The notes under the pieces were generated by a model. That model made no database searches. It was given only the letters and a program-made list of their open reading frames with translations, and was not told the origin of the DNA. This document shows positions 34,967-64,000 of a stretch of DNA of 64,000 nt, piece by piece; within the stretch, counting starts at the first letter, position 1; every line of letters starts with the position of its first letter. Origin of the DNA: Streptomyces dangxiongensis (GTDB lineage: Bacteria; Actinomycetota; Actinomycetes; Streptomycetales; Streptomycetaceae); NCBI RefSeq assembly GCF_003675325.1, contig NZ_CP033073.1:496001-560000 (forward strand). The letters run 5' to 3'. The position numbers and the translations under genes were made by a program.

Positions 34967-35236
34967 TCAGGTACTCTCCGCCGCCGCCCGCTCGACCTCG
35001 GCCTCGATCTCTCGGCGCGGCCGGCCCGTCTCCTTGGCGTACTCGCTGACCGCGGTCTGCACGTCGCGGGCCAGATCCCGCCAGGCGCGCAGGGCGGTCT
35101 CGTAGGTGCCCGACTGGACGCCCGTCATCCCCCGCTCGGCCGGCGGGCCGTAGGCGTCCCGCAGGTCCTCGACCATGGCGCGGGCCGCGTCGGCCGCGCG
35201 CTGTTTCTGCACCAGTTCTTCCAAGGTGTGTGCCAC
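34967..35236 (-). CDS. Hypothetical coiled-coil protein
   Basis: 89 residues from a GTG; a TAGGGT box ends 8 nt upstream, consistent with leaderless translation. The protein is helical and charged: LEELVQKQRAADAARAMVED, then LRAWRDLARDVQTAVSEYAK and PRREIEAEVERAAAE, likely a short coiled coil. No family is recognised. It sits between the DUF6479-like gene and the SpoIIE phosphatase, all on the minus strand but with separate promoters. Confidence 0.6.
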   Translation of the reverse strand: MAHTLEELVQKQRAADAARAMVEDLRDAYGPPAERGMTGVQSGTYETALRAWRDLARDVQTAVSEYAKETGRPRREIEAEVERAAAEST

Positions 35237-35321
35237 ACCAACCGACCCTAGGCACGGGTCGCGCGGCGCGCCTCCCCAACCTGTCCGAACGGCTCCCCGG
35301 CGCCGCTGTCCGGCCGACGGT

Positions 35322-37772
35322 TCAGCCGTCGGCGACCAGGTCCGCCCAGACCTGTTTGCCGCCGCTGACGGGGATCGTGCCCCAGGCCGCGGACACGGCC
35401 TCCACCAGCAGGATGCCCCGGCCGCCGGTCGCCTCCCAGCCGATGCTGGCCGGTTTGACGGGGCTGCGCGGTGAGGAGTCGGCCACGGCGAGGCGCAGCC
35501 GGTGGTTGACCAGGCCGAGGTCGAGCCGGACGGGGCCGCCGGTGTGCACCAGGGCGTTCGTGACCAGCTCGGAGACGACCAGCAGGGCGGCGTCGACCGT
35601 GTCCCGGGGCACGTTCCAGGTGCGCAGGGTCCGCCGGGTGAAGCGGCGGGCGTGCCGCACCGCCTCCGGCACCCGCCACACCGTCCAGCTCTCCCGCAGC
35701 GGCCGTACGGCCATGCCGTCGTAGCGCATCAGCAGCAGGGCCACGTCGTCCCCGCGGTGCGCACCGGTGAGCAGGGCGTCGGCGACCAGGCCGAGGTGGG
35801 CGGGGTCGGCGGCGGCCAGTTCGCGGGCGAGACGGTCCATGCCGGCGTCGAGGTCGGTCTCGGCGGACTCCACCAGCCCGTCGGTGGTCAGCGCGATCAC
35901 CGTGCCGGGTTGCAGCCGGAGCGGGGTCATCGGGAACTCGGCCTGCCCGAGCACGCCGAGCGGGGGACCGCCCTCGGCCTGCACGATCTCGGTGGTGCCG
36001 TCCGGGTGGCGCAGCACGGGCTGCACGTGCCCGGCCCGTACGCACCAGGCGGTGCCCTCCTCGACATCGACGTCGACATAGGCGCAGGTGGCGAAAAGGT
36101 CGGTCTCCATGTCCAGCAGCAGCCGGTTGGCGTGGGCGACGACGACGTCCGGGGTGTGGCCCTCGACGGCGTAGGCGCGCAGCGCGGTGCGCATCTGGCC
36201 CATCAGGGTGGCGGCGCCCGCGTTGTGGCCCTGGACGTCCCCGATGACCAGGGCGACGTGGTTGTCGGCGAGCGGGATCACGTCGTACCAGTCGCCGCCG
36301 ACCTCCAGGCCCGCCGTGGTCGGCAGGTAGCGGGCGACGGCGACCGCGCCGGGCAGCCGGGGCAGGCGGCGCGGCAGCAGGCTGCGCTGGAGCATGCCGA
36401 CCAGTTCGTGTTCCGCGTCGAAGGCGTGGGCGCGCAGCAGGGCCTGGCCGGTCAGGGCGGCGCAGGCGGTGAGCAGGGCGCGTTCGTCGGGGGCGAAGTC
36501 GTGCGGGCGGTCCCAGCCGATCAGACAGGCGCCGGCCATGCGACCACCGGCCGGCAGGGGCAGTACGGCGAGGCCGCCGCGGCCGACGTCGGCCAGGGCG
36601 GGTTCCAGCGCCGGGCCGGCCGACCAGATCCGGATGCGGCCCTCGCGCAGCGCGGTTGCCAGGGTGGGCATGGCCCGCACCGGCGCGTCGGGCCACTCGG
36701 TGCGCCACTCGCTGCGCCACACGTCGGGCCAGGCCTCGGGCTGCGGCGGGTCGAGGACGGTGACCACCAGCCGGTCGTTCTCCAGTTCGGCGAGCGCGAT
36801 CCGGTCGGCCTGGAGCGGCTTGCGCAGCGCGGCGACGACGGCCCGGCCGACGTCCTTGACGGTGCCGGCGGTGGCCAGCGCGGCGGCCAGACGCTGCACA
36901 CGGGCCACGTCGGTGACGCCGGACCGCTCCGTGGAGGCGTCGGTGACGGTGCCGACGAGCCGGGCGGAGCGGCCCCTCCCGCCGGGCAGGAGCCGGCCGC
37001 GCAGCCGCAGCCACCTGGGCGGCCCGGCGGGCTGGAGGATGCGGAACTCCAGTTCGCGCTCGCCGATGGACATGTGGTCGGCCTCGACCACGGACATCAT
37101 CGCGGGCAGGTCCTCGGGCACCGTACGGCCGAGCAGGGACTCCACCCGGCCGTCGAAGTCCTCCCGGTCGATCCCGAACAGCCGCAGGATCGCGTCGCCG
37201 ACCTCCACCCGGCCGGTGTCCATGGCCAGGCTGAAGGCGTTCTCGGGCAGCTCGCCGGTGTCGCGCGCGGCGTCCGGTACGGGTGCGGCGACCGTGTGGG
37301 CGATCAGCTCCAGGCAGGCCCGCTCGTCGCCGCCGAAGCCGCCGGGACGTTCGCCGACGGCCAGCAGGCAGCCGCCGCCGGCCGGGCCGAGCGGCAGGGC
37401 GGCCAGGGAGAAGTCCGAGGACGGGGTGCGGCGCGCGTCGGGGCAGCCGGCCAGTTCGGCGGGGCCGAGCCACTGCGGCCGGCCGGTGCGGTGGGCCTGG
37501 GCGACCGGGGACGCGCCGGTGGCCGCGTAGCCGTCCCGGAGGCCGTACAGGGTGCGGGGCAGACCGGCCGACTCGGCGAGAAGGAGCTGTGCGGGGTCGT
37601 CGCCGGGCGTGTACACCCCGGCGAAGGAGGCCCCAGCGAACACGAGGGCCTGTTCGAGGACCCGACGGAGCCGGTCGGCGGTGGGCGGTGACGCCAACAG
37701 CGAGGCGAGGGCGGCTCCGGCACGCTCCGGCACCGTTCTGGTTCCGCTGATCGCAGCGCCCTCACTCACCAC
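35322..37772 (-). CDS. SpoIIE-type phosphatase with GAF, PAS and HATPase domains
   Basis: About 816 residues from a GTG; TGTAAT ends 6 nt before it, so the mRNA is probably leaderless. Domains: GAF (about 50-170), PAS (about 185-300), GAF (about 310-450), PP2C/SpoIIE phosphatase (about 460-690) with GGDWYDVIPL (about 488), GDVQGHNAG and HRGDDVALLLMRYD, and a C-terminal anti-sigma-type histidine-kinase-like ATPase (about 700-812, SELVTNALVHTGG and GGRGILLVEAV). One protein thus carries both the phosphatase and the kinase-like activity of a partner-switching module. It senses a small ligand or redox state through GAF/PAS. No anti-anti-sigma partner is adjacent. Confidence 0.9.
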   Translation of the reverse strand: MVSEGAAISGTRTVPERAGAALASLLASPPTADRLRRVLEQALVFAGASFAGVYTPGDDPAQLLLAESAGLPRTLYGLRDGYAATGASPVAQAHRTGRPQWLGPAELAGCPDARRTPSSDFSLAALPLGPAGGGCLLAVGERPGGFGGDERACLELIAHTVAAPVPDAARDTGELPENAFSLAMDTGRVEVGDAILRLFGIDREDFDGRVESLLGRTVPEDLPAMMSVVEADHMSIGERELEFRILQPAGPPRWLRLRGRLLPGGRGRSARLVGTVTDASTERSGVTDVARVQRLAAALATAGTVKDVGRAVVAALRKPLQADRIALAELENDRLVVTVLDPPQPEAWPDVWRSEWRTEWPDAPVRAMPTLATALREGRIRIWSAGPALEPALADVGRGGLAVLPLPAGGRMAGACLIGWDRPHDFAPDERALLTACAALTGQALLRAHAFDAEHELVGMLQRSLLPRRLPRLPGAVAVARYLPTTAGLEVGGDWYDVIPLADNHVALVIGDVQGHNAGAATLMGQMRTALRAYAVEGHTPDVVVAHANRLLLDMETDLFATCAYVDVDVEEGTAWCVRAGHVQPVLRHPDGTTEIVQAEGGPPLGVLGQAEFPMTPLRLQPGTVIALTTDGLVESAETDLDAGMDRLARELAAADPAHLGLVADALLTGAHRGDDVALLLMRYDGMAVRPLRESWTVWRVPEAVRHARRFTRRTLRTWNVPRDTVDAALLVVSELVTNALVHTGGPVRLDLGLVNHRLRLAVADSSPRSPVKPASIGWEATGGRGILLVEAVSAAWGTIPVSGGKQVWADLVADG

Positions 37773-37822
37773 TTCGCCATTACAGCGCGTATCGGCCGCC
37801 CGCGCAGCCCCGGTGACGCGGC

Positions 37823-39073
37823 TCAGACGGCTGCCGTCCGGATGCCCCTGCTGAAGGTGGCCGTCAGCGCGGCGACGGCCACCAGTACCGGGAAGACCAG
37901 CAGGGCCGTCTCCGGCGCCCACCGTGCCAGCAGGGCCCCGGCGAGGGCGGGGGCGAGGGCGCTGGCCGAGCCGGCGGCGAGCAGCAGCCCGCCGACGACG
38001 CGGCCCTGGAGATGGTCGGGGGTGACGGCGGCCTGGTGTCCGAAGAGGGCGGCGTTCGCGGTGGGCCCGAGGAACACCGCGGCGGCCAGCGGTACGGCGG
38101 CCCAGACGGTGGTGGCCAGGAGGGTACCGACCGTCATGAGCGCGGCGGTCACCCAGCACAGCAGCGTGATCAGGACGGGCAGGCGCAGCCGCCGCTGGAG
38201 CGCCGGGGCGGCGAAGGCGCCGAGGAACCCGCCCAGGGCGAAGATCGTGCCGGCGAGGCCGACGAGGAACGGTGACAGGCCGGCGCGTCTGAGCGAGAGG
38301 GTCATCGCGAAGATCATGCCGGTGAAGGCCATGTTGAGCGGGGCGGCGATCAGCAGCAGGGCCCGCAGGAACGGATGGCTCAGCAGGAACCGCACACCCT
38401 CCGTGGCCGACGCGACGGCGGCCGGGGGCGCCTCCTGCCGGGCCTGCTGGAGGGGCCGGCGGATGAACAGGACGGCCGCCAGGGACAGCAGGAAGCTCAG
38501 CGCGTTGCCGAGGAAGGGCAGCGCCCGGCCGAGCCCGAACAGCAGGCCGCCCAGCGGTGGGCCGGCCAGCGAGACGCCGTAGGTCCGCGCCTCGTTGCGG
38601 GCCACGGCGGTGGTCAGTTGGTCGGTGCGGACGAGGTTGCGGACCGCGGCGTGCTCGGCGGTGCTGAAGACGGCGGTGGCGGCGGCGCCCGCCACCACCG
38701 CCGCGAGGATCAGCGGGAGCGAGGCCCTGTCCGTGACGACCGCGCAGCCGAGCAGGGCGTACACGGCGATCCGCAGGACGTCGCAGACGATCATCAGTCG
38801 GCGGCGGTCGAAGCGGTCGGCGAGGACACCGGCCGGCAGCCGGCACGCCATCGTGGTGACGAGGCCCGCCGTGCCGACGAGTCCGGCCCGCACCGGGGAC
38901 CCGGTCCACTGGAGGACCAGCAGGGGCAGGGCCAGGTCCACCATGGCGCCGCCCAGGTCGGACAGGCACTGACCGGTCCACAGCAGGTTGAAGTCGCGGT
39001 TGCGCCACAGGCTCGGCGGCCGGCCGGTGTCCGCGCGCCCGGCGGCATCCTCGGTGAGCGGCGGCCGGGTCAC
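37823..39073 (-). CDS. MFS transporter
   Basis: 416 residues with about 12 membrane helices. The N-terminus (FNLLWTGQCLSDLGGAMVDL) and ADRFDRRRLMIVCD loop are typical of the MFS group related to macrolide/enterobactin exporters (MefA/EntS-like). The GTG at 39073 overlaps the stop of the GNAT gene (GTGA), so the two are co-translated. Being downstream of the NRPS, MbtH and GNAT genes on the same strand, it is a good candidate for exporting the peptide product; this is inferred from context. Confidence 0.85.
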   Translation of the reverse strand: MTRPPLTEDAAGRADTGRPPSLWRNRDFNLLWTGQCLSDLGGAMVDLALPLLVLQWTGSPVRAGLVGTAGLVTTMACRLPAGVLADRFDRRRLMIVCDVLRIAVYALLGCAVVTDRASLPLILAAVVAGAAATAVFSTAEHAAVRNLVRTDQLTTAVARNEARTYGVSLAGPPLGGLLFGLGRALPFLGNALSFLLSLAAVLFIRRPLQQARQEAPPAAVASATEGVRFLLSHPFLRALLLIAAPLNMAFTGMIFAMTLSLRRAGLSPFLVGLAGTIFALGGFLGAFAAPALQRRLRLPVLITLLCWVTAALMTVGTLLATTVWAAVPLAAAVFLGPTANAALFGHQAAVTPDHLQGRVVGGLLLAAGSASALAPALAGALLARWAPETALLVFPVLVAVAALTATFSRGIRTAAV

Positions 39074-39810
39074 ACGGGGTCCTTCGCGTCCGAGGGCTCC
39101 GCGGAAGCCGTGCGGGGTGGGGCCGGAGCGGGTGGCGCCGTGAGCGGGGGCACCGGGGCGGCCACGGGCTCCGGGACGGCCGGGGGCAGCGCGGTGCCTG
39201 TGGGAGAGTCCGGGGTGACCGCGCCGGCCGGGACGCTGGTCATGGCCGGGGTGCCGGCCCCGGTCCGCGTGCCCGTCCCCTTGCCCGTGCCCGGTGTGGC
39301 CGGGTCGGCCGTGGTCGGGATGACGAGCAGCTTGGTGACGGCACCGTCGTCGTCGACGACGTCCCGGACGTGCCGGAAGCCCAGGCGGCGGCACATGGCG
39401 AGGCTGGCGGTGTTCCCGGCGCCCACCATGCCGTACGCCTCGGTGAGTCCCAGGTTCTCGGCGGCGTGCCGGAGCAGGCCGCGCACCACCTCGCCGCCCA
39501 GTCCGCGCCCCCAGTAGCCGGGGGCGAGCGCGGTGACGAGTTCGTGGCCGTCAACGTTGCCGGTCGGCTTCACCTCGGCGTGACCGACGTACGTGCCGGA
39601 CAGCCACAGTCCCCACACGTCGAAGCGGCGGTTCGGGTAGACCTCGGTGAGGATGGCGCGGAACACCTCGCGGATTGCCGGTTCGGGTACGCGCTCCTGG
39701 CCCATCCAGCGGCACACCTCCTCGTCGCGCAGCAGGCTGACGAAGACGTCCTCGTGCTCGGGCCGGTACGGCAGGAACTCCAGGCGTTCGGTGCGCAGGA
39801 CGGGGGTCAT
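39070..39810 (-). CDS. GNAT N-acetyltransferase with Pro/Ala/Thr-rich tail
   Basis: 246 residues with GAGGAGCCCGCC before the ATG. Residues 1-165 form a RimJ/RimL-like acetyltransferase: LRTERLEFLPYRPEHEDVFV, VGHAEVKPTG, the acetyl-CoA loop LAPGYWGRGLGGEVVRGLL and GAGNTASLAMCRRLGF. The last 75 residues are a disordered tail rich in Pro, Ala, Thr and Gly, not usual in the family. It is coupled to the MFS gene and lies just after mbtH, so it may acetylate the peptide, a building block, or act in self-protection; housekeeping function is also possible. Confidence 0.82.
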   Translation of the reverse strand: MTPVLRTERLEFLPYRPEHEDVFVSLLRDEEVCRWMGQERVPEPAIREVFRAILTEVYPNRRFDVWGLWLSGTYVGHAEVKPTGNVDGHELVTALAPGYWGRGLGGEVVRGLLRHAAENLGLTEAYGMVGAGNTASLAMCRRLGFRHVRDVVDDDGAVTKLLVIPTTADPATPGTGKGTGTRTGAGTPAMTSVPAGAVTPDSPTGTALPPAVPEPVAAPVPPLTAPPAPAPPRTASAEPSDAKDPV

Positions 39811-39905
39811 GGCGGGCTCCTCGGGAGTGATGCGGTGCGTTGAGGTGAGGGCCGAGGGCGGTGGGGCGCCGGGCAGCAGGCGGAATGGGGCGCGGGGGGG
39901 GAGGT

Positions 39906-39935
39906 GCCGGGCCGGCCCGGTGGGGCCGGCCCGGC
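39906..39935 (-). terminator. Very strong hairpin between mbtH and the GNAT/MFS pair
   Basis: GCCGGGCCGGCCC pairs perfectly with GGGCCGGCCCGGC over 13 bp around a GGTG loop. It starts 20 bp after the mbtH stop codon in the direction of transcription. It could end the NRPS-mbtH transcript or only lower expression of GNAT and MFS downstream. There is no T-tract. Confidence 0.65.
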
Positions 39936-39955
39936 GTGCCGGTGTCGGGGCCGGG

Positions 39956-40159
39956 TCAGGCCCCGGCGTTCTCCATGCGTTCGCGCAGGCTCTTCGGACG
40001 CATGTCGGTCCAGACCTCGTCGACGTGGGCGGAGCACTCGGCCTCGGTGCCCTCCTTGCCGACGGGCTGCCAGCCGGCGGGGACCTCGATGTCGACGGGC
40101 CAGAGGGAGTACTGCTCCTCGTCGTTGCGCAGCACCTGGTAGCGGGTGTTCTCGTCCAT
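39956..40159 (-). CDS. MbtH-like protein
   Basis: 67 residues, exactly the family size, from an ATG with GAAGGAACCCGAC. The family signatures DEEQYSLWPVDIEVPAGW and AHVDEVWTDMRPKSLRERM are complete, including the conserved tryptophans that form the pocket for an alanine of the adenylation domain. MbtH proteins bind NRPS A domains in the cytoplasm and are needed for their solubility or activity. It follows the giant NRPS gene by 140 bp on the same strand and surely serves the two synthetases here. Confidence 0.95.
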   Translation of the reverse strand: MDENTRYQVLRNDEEQYSLWPVDIEVPAGWQPVGKEGTEAECSAHVDEVWTDMRPKSLRERMENAGA

Positions 40160-40299
40160 GTCGGGTTCCTTCGTCCTGTGGTTCGGGCGGTCGGCTGGGG
40201 AGGGTGGTGCGGGAACAGGGGGGCGGGTCGGGGCGCGGGGTGAGCGGGGGCCGTGCCGGACGGCTCGCCGGCGCGGCGCCCCGCGGGGGCGGAGGTTCG

Positions 40300-60273
<19,974 letters not shown>

Positions 60274-60286
60274 GGTCGTCGGTTCC

Positions 60287-64000
<3,714 letters not shown>

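Noticed and set aside
35314..35332. CCGACGG/CCGTCGG hairpin as terminator of the SpoIIE gene
   Set aside because: The stem overlaps the stop codon and last codons, and is only 7 bp; evidence too weak to list as a terminator.

Overview
High-GC actinobacterial DNA, almost certainly from a Streptomyces chromosome. The evidence is the very strong G/C third-position bias, GTG starts, a mycothiol-dependent formaldehyde dehydrogenase, an F420/PPOX-type oxidoreductase, many SpoIIE/TetR/MarR/RpiR regulators, and a ZTP (pfl) riboswitch before folD. No rRNA, tRNA, CRISPR array or intact insertion sequence was seen. Positions 1-40,000 are a patchwork of short, mostly single-gene transcription units. The last 24 kb (40,300 to the right edge) is a giant nonribosomal peptide synthetase (NRPS) locus read leftwards. 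Region by region: 1-7.1 kb holds a frameshifted P-loop kinase, a membrane glycosyltransferase, an RpiR regulator with an AT-rich promoter island downstream, a small hypothetical gene and an ANTAR-GAF-PAS-PP2C phosphatase. 7.1-11.2 kb holds a coupled flavin reductase/peptidoglycan-binding pair, an ATP-grasp protein, and a TetR gene and an OB-fold zinc-ribbon gene whose upstream regions share a candidate operator. 11.5-19.8 kb holds a large secreted alpha/beta hydrolase, a PPOX protein, a MalY/PatB-type aminotransferase, a membrane-anchored S1 protease, an L,D-transpeptidase and an SDR. 19.9-24.5 kb holds a decayed SDR remnant with an internal inversion, a DUF4180 gene, the MscR plus metallo-beta-lactamase-fold pair for formaldehyde detoxification, small secreted and SnoaL-like proteins, and riboswitch-controlled folD. 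24.8-35.2 kb holds an alcohol dehydrogenase, a divergent TetR/beta-propeller pair, a GH5 hydrolase, a GNAT, a phosphodiesterase, an SDR missing its NNAG region, a MarR gene coupled to a wrecked MFS exporter, an isochorismatase-like protein and small genes. 35.3-40.2 kb holds a SpoIIE phosphatase, an MFS exporter, a GNAT and an MbtH-like protein. The NRPS part has two genes on the minus strand. The first runs off the right edge and shows (E)-C-A-T. It is followed 13 bp later by a 6,657-residue synthetase, C-A-T-E-C-A-T-C-A-T-E-C-A-T-C-A-T-E. Epimerization domains occur in strictly every second module, so the seven consecutive positions visible are predicted to alternate D,L,D,L,D,L,D. The last module ends in an E domain with no thioesterase, reductase or terminal condensation domain. 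MbtH (A-domain partner), GNAT (tailoring or resistance) and MFS (export) lie just downstream. Adenylation pocket residues read by eye give threonine confidently for module 2 and a valine-like pocket for module 4; two pockets carry acidic residues and two (one in each synthetase) are almost identical. The alternating-chirality, terminase-less assembly line is the most interesting element of the window.
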